A DNA stretch of 36,574 nt from Candidatus Aminicenantota bacterium (lineage in GTDB: Bacteria; Acidobacteriota; Aminicenantia; Aminicenantales; Aminicenantaceae): assembly GCA_023133225.1 (NCBI GenBank), contig JAGLWV010000071.1, forward strand, positions 1 through 36,574, in the 5' to 3' direction. Each line of letters opens with the position of its first letter. The first letter of the stretch is position 1. Of the stretch, positions 25,058 through 32,135 are shown piece after piece. The translations under genes and the position numbers were made by a program. The notes under the pieces are model-generated. The model ran no database searches, was not told the origin of the DNA, and saw only the letters and a list, made by a program, of their open reading frames with translations.

Positions 25058-25927
25058 ATGTATTTTGACTGGCTAACTTGGAGCGTCTGGCTGATAGGCT
25101 TCGTCATCCTCATCATCTGGATTTATCTCCCTCTAAAGGAATTCAGAAAGTTATACAAAACCAGAAAATCCGGGGGAAAGGGGGAGGAAACGCCGAAAAC
25201 TGCCGCTGTAATTCTGGCTGCCGGTAGGAGCACGCGCATGAAGTCTGATTTAAACAAGGTTTTATTGCCCGTGCTGGGAAGACCGATAATCAGATACCAG
25301 ATAGATGCCTTAAAAGAGGTCAAAGTTGAGAGTATCGTTGTTGTTATTGGATACCAGGCCGATAGGGTAAAAGAGGAACTGGGTCGTGAAGTGGAATATG
25401 TTTATCAGAGAGAGCAGTTAGGTACGGGTCATGCTTTACAACAGGCGGAAGAAAAACTGAAAAGTTTTGGCGAAAACCTAGACTTAATCGTCACTGTAGG
25501 CGATAATCCTTATCTAAAACCACAAAATATAAGGCGGCTGATTGACGATTACCGTAAGAGTGGAGCTGATGCGGCCTTTATTTCAGTTGTTTTCGAATCT
25601 CCTCCTCCTTATGGCCGGGTGATCAGGGATAAGCAGGGGAAAGTCAAAAAAATTGTGGAAGAGTTAGATGCAATCCCGGAGCAGTTAAAGATCAAAGAGG
25701 TTAATTCTTCCATTTATTGTTTTAAAGCCTCTGCTGTCTTTCCCCTTCTCTCAGAAATTAAAAACGACAATGTAAAAAAAGAGTACTATTTAACGGATAT
25801 CATAGAAATATTGGCATCGAGAGGTTTTCATGTGGAAGCCCTGATATCCAGTGACCAAAAGGTGGCAAAAGGAATCAACACCCTGGAAGAGCTGGACGCC
25901 GCAGAAAAGGAACTGAAAGAAAGCTAA
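25058..25927 (+). CDS. Membrane-anchored GlmU-like sugar-1-phosphate nucleotidyltransferase
   Basis: 289 aa. One TM helix at ~8-27 (WLIGFVILIIWIYLPL) and a basic linker are followed by a nucleotidyltransferase domain from ~48: VILAAGRSTRMKSDLNKVLLPVLGRP (G56, R60, K68 region of the NTP-binding loop), YVYQREQLGTGHALQQA, VTVGDNPYL (metal-binding D) and YGRVIRD. This is closest to the uridylyltransferase half of GlmU. The left-handed beta-helix acetyltransferase half is absent, so it can make at most a nucleotide sugar (UDP-GlcNAc-like), not acetylate. The TM helix plus charged tail resembles the tiny accessory proteins often encoded next to SSS symporters, here apparently fused to the enzyme. 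No SD is visible before the ATG; a repeat half lies there instead, so coupling to the symporter gene is likely. Confidence 0.82.
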   Translation: MYFDWLTWSVWLIGFVILIIWIYLPLKEFRKLYKTRKSGGKGEETPKTAAVILAAGRSTRMKSDLNKVLLPVLGRPIIRYQIDALKEVKVESIVVVIGYQADRVKEELGREVEYVYQREQLGTGHALQQAEEKLKSFGENLDLIVTVGDNPYLKPQNIRRLIDDYRKSGADAAFISVVFESPPPYGRVIRDKQGKVKKIVEELDAIPEQLKIKEVNSSIYCFKASAVFPLLSEIKNDNVKKEYYLTDIIEILASRGFHVEALISSDQKVAKGINTLEELDAAEKELKES

Positions 25928-25944
25928 ATTATCTCTTTTTATCA

Positions 25945-25987
25945 TCGCTAGCCCTGTTAGTTTTGATACATCTAACAGGGCCAGCGA
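25945..25987. repeat. Long hairpin downstream of the GlmU-like gene
   Basis: TCGCTAGCCCTGTTAG and CTAACAGGGCCAGCGA pair over 16 positions with a single mismatch around an 11-nt loop. The stem is strong, but no T-run follows on either strand, so it could be a factor-assisted terminator or mRNA-end stabiliser rather than a simple intrinsic terminator. Confidence 0.7.
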
Positions 25988-26044
25988 CCAAAGGGAGCAC
26001 ATAGAAAGTGGGGCAGTAAAAAAGGGCAGTAAAAAAGGGGACAT

Positions 26045-26096
26045 AAAAAAGGGGACAGGCTACTTTTTTCCTAAAAAGTTGCCTGTCCCCTTTTTT
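26045..26096. repeat. GGGGACAGG-type REP palindrome, possible bidirectional terminator
   Basis: AAAAAAGGGGACAGGC pairs with GCCTGTCCCCTTTTTT, and an inner ACTTTTT/AAAAAGT stem closes on a TCCT loop. The A-run before and T-run after the stem give a terminator shape on both strands. Partial copies (GGGCAGTAAAAAAGGG, GGGGACATAAAAAAGGGG) precede it. Such elements are often linked to REP-associated tyrosine transposases (RAYT); none is in the window. Confidence 0.8.
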
Positions 26097-26195
26097 ACTT
26101 TCATTGCGGGCGGCCAAAGGAAGCATACCAAGTTAATCACAATAAAGTTTTCTGTCCCTTTTTTCACTGCCTTCAATTTTGAACGTTAGACATTG

Positions 26196-26201
26196 TATAA
26201 T
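26196..26201 (+). promoter_or_regulatory. Candidate -10 box of the beta-propeller gene
   Basis: A perfect TATAAT in TTGTATAATT lies about 75 bp upstream of the ATG. No convincing -35 hexamer is found at 16-18 bp (TTGAAC is only 11 bp away). Confidence 0.35.
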
Positions 26202-26276
26202 TTTTATTTGTAAAATGGGATATCGGTGAGATCCAAAATAAAAAAATTGCTTATTGTTTCATTGGGAGAAATCATT

Positions 26277-27350
26277 ATGAAAAGAGCTGCTTTTATAGTT
26301 TTATTTTTATTTGTTTTCACTTTTGTTGCACTTAGTCAAACAATCATTGAAAATCCGGAAAAACCATTGAGTAAAAATGCGGGAAGAGTGCTCAAGCTCA
26401 AAGAAATAATGAGAATAACTGATGAGGGCGGTGAGTTTTATTTTGGAGGCCCTAGGAATGTGAAGGTTACCTCTGATGGCAGTATTTTTATTCAAGACAA
26501 GGAAAAGATTTTAAAGTTTTCTCCTGAAGGGGAATTTATTAAAAACCTTTATAAAAAAGGACAAGGCCCTGGGGAGATAATGGATTATTTCAGCTATCAT
26601 ATCCATAAAAATGAAATGTTTATTTGGGTTCCAATGGCTAACAAAGTCATTCATACGGACTCGGATGGAGGCCTGGTTGATGAGTTCAAGGTGGAATCCG
26701 GCGTTTACAAGGAGTTTCTTGGAAAGATGGATGGTTGGCTCATTTTTTTGAATAGTGTTTGGCCTGTTGAGAGAAAGACTTCCCGGCTGTATGACTTAAA
26801 AGATACGGTCGTGCTGGTTTCAGAAGATGGAAAAACTGAAAAAGAGAGTCATGTATTCCCAAGAATTTTTTTTTTAATAGCTCTTTCTCAAGGAGGCGGT
26901 TTCAAGCGTTGGGCTAGTTTTTATTCGATACTAAGTGAGGATAGAAGGTATCTTTTTGTTTCACATACCAGGGAATATCTGATTAATCTCCTGAATTTGA
27001 AGAAGGGGCAAGTCATAAGAAGTTTTAAAAGAAAATATCCTCGGATTAAACATGTGATGACAGACAGAGACAAGGAATTTTATAAGAAATATCATCCGCC
27101 GAAAAAAAAGTATAAAAACGATATTAATGGCCTTTTTCTGTGTAGAGATCTTCTCTGGGTCAAAACATCCACCCAAAATAAGAAGAAAGGTATTCTTTTC
27201 GATGTGTTTAATAGCAAAGGCCAATATCTTGATAATTTCTACCTCAATCTCAATGGTTCACTCGTGGGAATCCATGACGATTCTCTTTTTGTAACGGAAG
27301 AGGATGAGGATGGCAACATGAACATAGTTAAATATAAGATTGTTGAATAG
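26277..27350 (+). CDS. Secreted 6-bladed beta-propeller protein
   Basis: 357 aa from ATG 26277, chosen because TTGGGAGAAA lies a suitable distance upstream and the signal peptide MKRAAFIVLFLFVFTFVALSQ follows; the tracked GTG (26226) would add a charged 17-residue extension. The mature protein resembles the 6-bladed beta-propeller (BF3885/NHL-like) family: GEFYFGGPRNVKVTSDGSIFIQDKEKILKFSPEGEFIKNLYKKGQGPGEI is the typical first blade with GPGE. Later blades include MANKVIHTDSDGGLVDEF and GILFDVFNSKGQYLDNFYL. It probably acts in the periplasm or on the cell surface in ligand or protein binding; no catalytic residues are recognisable. It stands alone between two repeat-rich gaps. Confidence 0.82.
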   Translation: MKRAAFIVLFLFVFTFVALSQTIIENPEKPLSKNAGRVLKLKEIMRITDEGGEFYFGGPRNVKVTSDGSIFIQDKEKILKFSPEGEFIKNLYKKGQGPGEIMDYFSYHIHKNEMFIWVPMANKVIHTDSDGGLVDEFKVESGVYKEFLGKMDGWLIFLNSVWPVERKTSRLYDLKDTVVLVSEDGKTEKESHVFPRIFFLIALSQGGGFKRWASFYSILSEDRRYLFVSHTREYLINLLNLKKGQVIRSFKRKYPRIKHVMTDRDKEFYKKYHPPKKKYKNDINGLFLCRDLLWVKTSTQNKKKGILFDVFNSKGQYLDNFYLNLNGSLVGIHDDSLFVTEEDEDGNMNIVKYKIVE

Positions 27351-27412
27351 AAAATAGGAAAAAGAGGGTTCGGATCTTCAAACGTTACATAAAAAATGGT
27401 GATAGTGCTATT

Positions 27413-27435
27413 AAAAAGGGGACAGTCCCCTTTTT
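27413..27435. repeat. AAAAAGGGGACAGTCCCCTTTTT palindrome
   Basis: A perfect 11-bp-arm palindrome (AAAAAGGGGAC / GTCCCCTTTTT) around a single A, followed at once by a third half TTGTCCCCTTTTTCC. It belongs to the same family as 26045-26096. With its T-run it can terminate transcription from the beta-propeller gene 60 bp upstream. Confidence 0.75.
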
Positions 27436-27496
27436 TCCCTTGTCCCCTTTTTCCTCTACATTGTTTATAGTCCTACCCTGCTAAACGGATAGGAAT

Positions 27497-27526
27497 ATGA
27501 CAAACGTTTGTTTAATTTTATATTAT
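27497..27526 (+). promoter_or_regulatory. Promoter of the MMPL operon
   Basis: ATGACA (27497-27502), an 18-bp spacer and TATTAT (27521-27526) form a plausible sigma70-type promoter about 50 bp before the first gene. The spacer carries operator 1, and operator 2 lies just past the expected start point. Confidence 0.5.
27501..27510. promoter_or_regulatory. Operator 1, palindrome CAAACGTTTG
   Basis: A perfect 10-bp palindrome, part of the wider ACAAACGTTTGTTTAA, overlaps the -35 end and spacer of the promoter. An identical palindrome lies 38 bp downstream. Its form suits a dimeric TetR-family repressor, but the regulator is not encoded here. Confidence 0.65.
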
Positions 27527-27538
27527 TATATGGATGAA

Positions 27539-27548
27539 CAAACGTTTG
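27539..27548. promoter_or_regulatory. Operator 2, palindrome CAAACGTTTG
   Basis: An exact second copy of operator 1, in the wider ACAAACGTTTGATTAA, lies between the expected transcription start and the ribosome binding site of the first gene. Two equal operators 38 bp apart bracket the -10 box. Confidence 0.65.
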
Positions 27549-27577
27549 ATTAACTCAGGCGATTGCCGGAGGTTGAG

Positions 27578-28891
27578 ATGAGATTGAGATGGCTGAGTTT
27601 TATCATTATTCTATTACCGTGGACTACACTCTCTGCACAGAGCCTTTTTGAGGAAGCCACTGCCAATAAAGATAAGGAAAAACTATACGAGCTGAACGGA
27701 TATATCAGAGGAACACTTTTTGCCGGGAATGTGCCGAATATAAGCGAAACTGAGATAAAAAGCGGATACGGAGAGGCTTCATTAAAGCTCAAGGTGCGGA
27801 AGATGAACTTCGGCGACGGGTTTGCTGAGATCCGATATAGAACGGGTTGTGAATTTGGAGAGTCGATATCCGAACTGGATCTTCGTGAAGCCTATGTCAA
27901 CGCCTATATCGGGCCTTTCGATTTTAGAATCGGACATCAAATTGTTGCCTGGGGAAGAGCGGACGGCACAAATCCAACGGATAACATAACGCCTAAAAAT
28001 ATGATTGCCCGCTCCCCTAACGAGGATGACAGGAGAAATGCCAATTTCCTCATTCGCTCATATTTCAATTTACATCCGCTAAGGCTTGAGGCAATCTGGG
28101 TGCCATTTTTCAAATCCTCGGTCATTCCGACGAACTTACTTGATTTTCCTTCAGATGTCACATTTATTGAAATGGATTATCCAGAAGCGAGGCTGGAAAA
28201 CAGCGCGTTTGCCGTTAGACTGAACCTTGAACTGCCCTCCTTCGACGGCTCCCTCTCTTATTTTAAGGGGTATAATCCATTTCCTATCATTGATTTCAGT
28301 ATTTCCGGTGAAAATGGAATGAACGTTTCTCCTGTAGCCTACAGGATGCAAGTTCTGGGTGCCGATTTTTCGACCACAGCAGGGCCCCTCGGCCTAAGGG
28401 GTGAGATAGCTTACAGAAAGCCTTATCAAAATGACATGATAAGCGATTACATACCCAATCGTGAGCTTCATTATGTCATTGGACTCGATAAAGCATTTTC
28501 CATGGATTTTAACATTATCCTGCAGTACGTCGGGAAATATGTTTTTGATTATGTTGATTTAGAAATGCCGTCCAGTCCAGGAAACTGGGTTCTCTATATG
28601 TTCGACCTCAAAAACAGGATGGTTGCTTCTCAGCAGTATGAGATAAGCCATTCTCTTTCCATGCGGGCGGAATGGAGGCTTTTTCACGAAGCCTTGAAAT
28701 TTGAGGTCCTGGGTATGGTCAACATCACATCAGAAGAGTCCCTACTCAGACCAAAACTGACATATGATATTGCCGATGCCTTAAATTTTACTCTAGGAGC
28801 TGAGCTCTATTCCGGTCCTGATGATACGCTCTTTGGGACAATTGATTCCCATCTGGGTGCAGTCTTTACAGAACTGAAAATATCTTTTTAA
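27578..28891 (+). CDS. Outer-membrane beta-barrel protein (DUF1302-like)
   Basis: 437 aa from ATG 27578 (GGAGG 5 nt upstream); the tracked TTG at 27563 precedes the SD and is rejected. Signal peptide MRLRWLSFIIILLPWTTLSAQS. The mature part alternates amphipathic strands and ends in phenylalanine (ELKISF), as outer-membrane barrels do. LREAYVNAYIGPFDFRIGHQIVAWGRADGTNPTDNITPKNM (~125-165) matches the R.G.Q.V.WG..D...P.DN..P signature seen in DUF1302-type barrels. In Proteobacteria, DUF1302 proteins are often encoded with a LolA-like (DUF1329) protein and an MMPL transporter; the same trio is seen here. The likely role is an outer-membrane pore or acceptor for a lipophilic substrate (inference). 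First gene of the operon controlled by the twin operators. Confidence 0.8.
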   Translation: MRLRWLSFIIILLPWTTLSAQSLFEEATANKDKEKLYELNGYIRGTLFAGNVPNISETEIKSGYGEASLKLKVRKMNFGDGFAEIRYRTGCEFGESISELDLREAYVNAYIGPFDFRIGHQIVAWGRADGTNPTDNITPKNMIARSPNEDDRRNANFLIRSYFNLHPLRLEAIWVPFFKSSVIPTNLLDFPSDVTFIEMDYPEARLENSAFAVRLNLELPSFDGSLSYFKGYNPFPIIDFSISGENGMNVSPVAYRMQVLGADFSTTAGPLGLRGEIAYRKPYQNDMISDYIPNRELHYVIGLDKAFSMDFNIILQYVGKYVFDYVDLEMPSSPGNWVLYMFDLKNRMVASQQYEISHSLSMRAEWRLFHEALKFEVLGMVNITSEESLLRPKLTYDIADALNFTLGAELYSGPDDTLFGTIDSHLGAVFTELKISF

Positions 28892-28903
28892 AGGGAGGAA
28901 ATA

Positions 28904-31174
28904 GTGAAGTCAATGGCTGACCTGATTATCCGGTTTCGCTTGCTTATAATAGTGGCTTTTATAGCGATAACTGTGATTTTTGCCACGCAAATACCGAAAG
29001 CTTCGATTAATTCCGAAATGAAGTTAATGTTGCCTTCCCATCTGGAATCAAGAATAAACACCGAAAAGATCGATGAACTTTTTGGCGGCACAGAGATGAT
29101 GATGGTCATAATCAGGACAGACGATGTGCTCAATCCCGAAACATTGAGGCGCACCAGGAGTATTTCAAGACAGATGAAGAGGATTAAGGGAGTCGATAAG
29201 GTTCTTTCCCTTTTTGAACTCAAGAATATAAAAGGGGAAGAAGGAGCCATAATCGTTAATCCTGTTGTGAAACGTATTCCCAGAACAGATGAGCAGAAAG
29301 AGAAATTGAGAAAAGAGATTATGGAGAATGATTTAGTCTACGGAAGTGCAGTTTCAAAGGACTTCACCCTTACGGCAATCATCGCTCTTCTTAAAACAGA
29401 TGTTTCAGATGAATATTTATTGGCTGAGATTGAAAAGCTTATCGAAGAAAATCCGGGTAGGGAAGAAATTGTCATCGGAGGAATGCCTAATATCCGAGTC
29501 CAGATTGCTACTAGCATCCGGCGCGATATGAGCCGCTTATTACCTTTAGCCCTACTCATCATGCTTATATTTCTTTTTATCTGTTTCAAACAGCTCAGAG
29601 GCGTCATCATGCCCTTGGTGGTCGTTGTCATGTCCATTGTGGTTTCCATGGGTTTAGTCCATCTGTTCGGATGGAAGATACATATCATTACAATCATTCT
29701 TCCGGTATTCCTCATCGCTGTTGCCAATGACTATGGTATCCATCTGGTTGCTAAATATCAGGAGTATAATGTCGAAGGAAATCCCTATTCAAGAAAAGAG
29801 CTAGCCAAAAAAATTTTTCAAAGTCTCGGGAAACCTGTTTTATTGACGGGATTAACGACCATAGCTGGAATGCTCTGTCTTCTTGGTCATATTATTACAC
29901 CTGCCCGCCAGCTTAGTATTCTGGCCTCATTAGGCATTGTGTTTGCCTTGGCGGCAAGCCTCCTCTTTATCCCTGCTGTTATCTCTTTTCTTCCCAGGGC
30001 GAAGCCGATTATTCGGGAAAATAGGAAGGTCATGAGAAAACCCTTACTTGAGCGTTTACTTCATTTCTTTGGAAGTTTTGTATCAAGAAAGCCAAAAGCC
30101 ATTATTGCAGGAGCGCTCATTTTCGCTGTGATTGCATCAGCGGGGATATTCTTTATTGTTGTTGATACAGACCCAAACAATTATTATTCCAAAGATTCCC
30201 CGATTGTTTATGTTGCGAACTTGATCAATAAAAATCTGGGAGGTGCACAAAATATAGCTGTGGTTCTTGAAGGTGATATAAAAGATCCCCGGCTCATGAA
30301 AAAGATTGATCATCTGGAAAGAGAGATCGGAGAAATTCCCGAAGTCGGGAACACGACGTCCATAGCCCGGGTTATCCGCATGATGAGCAGAGTTCTGAAC
30401 GATAAAGGAGAAAAATGGTATGATGCCATTCCCGACACAAGGAATGCGGTTGCCCAATATTTTGAGCTCTATTCCATGAGCGGGGACCCTGAAGACTTTG
30501 AAAAGATGGTTGATTTCCCCTATGAAAACGCTCTGATAACTGCCCGTATTAATAGTATAAGCACGGCAAAACTTAGCAGAGTCAGAGAGCAGATAGAAGA
30601 AATGGTGAAAGGTGATAAGGATGTTAGGTTAGTAGGAGGCTTTGCTTTGATCCTATCAGAGCTTGCACGCTTTATAGTAAATGGGCAGTTGCTCTCTCTC
30701 GGTCTGGCAATTTTGATTGTTGGGATTCTGCTCATGATTCTTTTCCGCTCGATCACTGCCGGGCTCATTTCGGCTGTTCCACTCGGGCTCTCCGTAACTG
30801 TGCTTTTCAGTCTTATGGGTGTCTTCGGCATTGAGCTTAACATAGCGACCGCTATGCTATCATCCATAATGATCGGGGTGGGGATTGACTACACGATTCA
30901 TTTTCTCTGGAGATACAGGGAAGAGAGACAGAATGGGCTTGTGCCGCGAGAAGCCGTAAAGAAGACCCTTACCACAACAGGCAGAGGCATTGTATTCAAC
31001 GCTTTTTCTGTTATTATGGGGTTTGTTGTTTTGCTTACTTCCGGTTTCATGCCCGTGAGGTTTTTCGGATTTCTTGTGGTGGTATCGATTTTTGCCTGTC
31101 TTGTTGGGGCTTTAGTCTTTATCCCGGCACTCTGTCTTGTATTGAAGCCTAAGTTTCTTGAACCGAAAAAATGA
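28904..31174 (+). CDS. RND superfamily (MMPL-type) exporter
   Basis: 756 aa, GTG start with GGGAGG 5 nt upstream and 12 bp after the barrel gene stop. It shows the duplicated RND layout: TM1 (~11-29), a periplasmic loop to ~205, five helices ~207-370 including PVFLIAVANDYGIHLVAKYQEY (the sterol-sensing-type D.G.H motif), then TM7 (~402-422), a second periplasmic loop and helices ~590-745 with SSIMIGVGIDYTIHFLWRYREE. The paired D(Y)G/T-IH motifs mark the MMPL/COG1033 group, which uses proton motive force to move lipids or hydrophobic molecules. Length is normal for single-chain MMPL exporters, with no large C-terminal extension. Between an outer-membrane barrel and a LolA-like carrier, it probably drives envelope lipid transport. 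Confidence 0.92.
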   Translation: MKSMADLIIRFRLLIIVAFIAITVIFATQIPKASINSEMKLMLPSHLESRINTEKIDELFGGTEMMMVIIRTDDVLNPETLRRTRSISRQMKRIKGVDKVLSLFELKNIKGEEGAIIVNPVVKRIPRTDEQKEKLRKEIMENDLVYGSAVSKDFTLTAIIALLKTDVSDEYLLAEIEKLIEENPGREEIVIGGMPNIRVQIATSIRRDMSRLLPLALLIMLIFLFICFKQLRGVIMPLVVVVMSIVVSMGLVHLFGWKIHIITIILPVFLIAVANDYGIHLVAKYQEYNVEGNPYSRKELAKKIFQSLGKPVLLTGLTTIAGMLCLLGHIITPARQLSILASLGIVFALAASLLFIPAVISFLPRAKPIIRENRKVMRKPLLERLLHFFGSFVSRKPKAIIAGALIFAVIASAGIFFIVVDTDPNNYYSKDSPIVYVANLINKNLGGAQNIAVVLEGDIKDPRLMKKIDHLEREIGEIPEVGNTTSIARVIRMMSRVLNDKGEKWYDAIPDTRNAVAQYFELYSMSGDPEDFEKMVDFPYENALITARINSISTAKLSRVREQIEEMVKGDKDVRLVGGFALILSELARFIVNGQLLSLGLAILIVGILLMILFRSITAGLISAVPLGLSVTVLFSLMGVFGIELNIATAMLSSIMIGVGIDYTIHFLWRYREERQNGLVPREAVKKTLTTTGRGIVFNAFSVIMGFVVLLTSGFMPVRFFGFLVVVSIFACLVGALVFIPALCLVLKPKFLEPKK

Positions 31175-31217
31175 GCAACATAGACATAATATGAATAGAA
31201 AGAGAAGGAGGAAGATG

Positions 31218-32018
31218 ATGATAAAAGTCAAAACATTGGCCGTTGTTTTGACAGGGCTTTTAGCCTTTTCTGCTCTGGATGCACAGGAAAACCTTTCCGC
31301 AAAACAGATCGTCGAAAGGTCATTCAAAGCCACAAAACTGGCCGGATCTGAAGCCATATCCACTCTAACCATCATCGACAAAAAAGGAAGAGAGAGGGTA
31401 AGAAAAATCGCCGTGGTGACCAAACTCTATGATAACGAGACTACGGAGAAAAGGCTTATCCGTTTCCTTTCACCGCCCGATGTCAAAGGTACCGGGCTTC
31501 TCTCCTTTGACTATGAAAAGAAGGATGATGATATGTGGCTGTTCATGCCTGCACTCAGAAAGACAAGGAGGATAATCAGCAGCGAAAAAGCGAAAAACTT
31601 CATGGGTTCGGAATTTTCCTATGCGGATATGACACCTCCAGTATTGGATGACTTCACTTATGAAATTTTAGGTGAGCAGGAAGTCGAGGATACCCTCTGC
31701 TGGGAGATAGAATTGATACCTGTAGATGATGATATTGCTGATGAAAACGGATTTTCAAGACGGATCGCCTACATCGCAAAGAAGGACTTTGTGATAAGAA
31801 AGGCCGTTTATTATGATCTCGACGGCGAACTCCAAAAGGAACTCGAGATCAAAGAAATAAAGGAGGTGGATACAATAAACCATAAATACAGACCCGTGCA
31901 CATGATCATGGTCAACAAACAGAATGGCCGGAAGTCCATTCTCAAAGTGGACGAGATCCAGTTCAGCCCGAATGTCAAAGACGAATACTTTACAACAAGA
32001 TATCTGGAAAGATATTAA
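31218..32018 (+). CDS. Outer-membrane lipoprotein-sorting (LolA-like) periplasmic protein
   Basis: About 266 aa. The tracked start (31158) lies inside the exporter gene; ATG 31215 or 31218 after AAGGAGG is the real one, giving the signal peptide MIKVKTLAVVLTGLLAFSALDAQ. The mature protein shows the LolA-like half-barrel pattern of the COG2834/pfam17131 group: AKQIVERSFKATK, KRLIRFLSPPDVKGTGLLSFDYE, DDDMWLFMPALRKTRRIISSEKAKNFMGSEFSYADM (very characteristic) and C-terminal KVDEIQFSPNVKDEYFTTRYLERY. These proteins are thought to shuttle lipids or lipoproteins across the periplasm, so this would hand substrate between the MMPL exporter and the outer-membrane barrel. Third gene of the operon; no lipobox cysteine was found, so it is probably soluble. 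Confidence 0.88.
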   Translation: MIKVKTLAVVLTGLLAFSALDAQENLSAKQIVERSFKATKLAGSEAISTLTIIDKKGRERVRKIAVVTKLYDNETTEKRLIRFLSPPDVKGTGLLSFDYEKKDDDMWLFMPALRKTRRIISSEKAKNFMGSEFSYADMTPPVLDDFTYEILGEQEVEDTLCWEIELIPVDDDIADENGFSRRIAYIAKKDFVIRKAVYYDLDGELQKELEIKEIKEVDTINHKYRPVHMIMVNKQNGRKSILKVDEIQFSPNVKDEYFTTRYLERY

Positions 32019-32071
32019 ATTAGTAAAATGGGTTTGTAAGTTAGATTTTGTTGAAATTCAAGACGAAATAA

Positions 32072-32077
32072 TATAAT
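32072..32077 (+). promoter_or_regulatory. Candidate -10 box of the aminotransferase gene
   Basis: A perfect TATAAT lies 58 bp upstream of the ATG. The best upstream -35 choices are TTGTTG with an 18-bp spacer or TTGAAA with 15 bp, both imperfect. Confidence 0.4.
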
Positions 32078-32135
32078 AAATTTTTATGCAAAAAAATTCA
32101 TACCTAAACAAACATGAATCAGGAGGAATAATATT

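Larger units (their letters stand above)
25928..26276. other. Repeat-rich intergenic region before the beta-propeller gene
   Basis: It contains a 16-bp-stem hairpin (25945-25987), a block of GGGGACA-type repeats including a long palindrome (26045-26096), a further TCTGTCCCTTTTTTCACTG fragment near 26151 and a perfect TATAAT at 26196. No convincing ORF was seen. Confidence 0.6.

Noticed and set aside
27572-27589. GTTGAGA and ATTGAGA 11 bp apart, like the phased arrays
   Set aside because: Only two units, overlapping the start codon and first codons of the barrel gene; best explained by chance in coding sequence.
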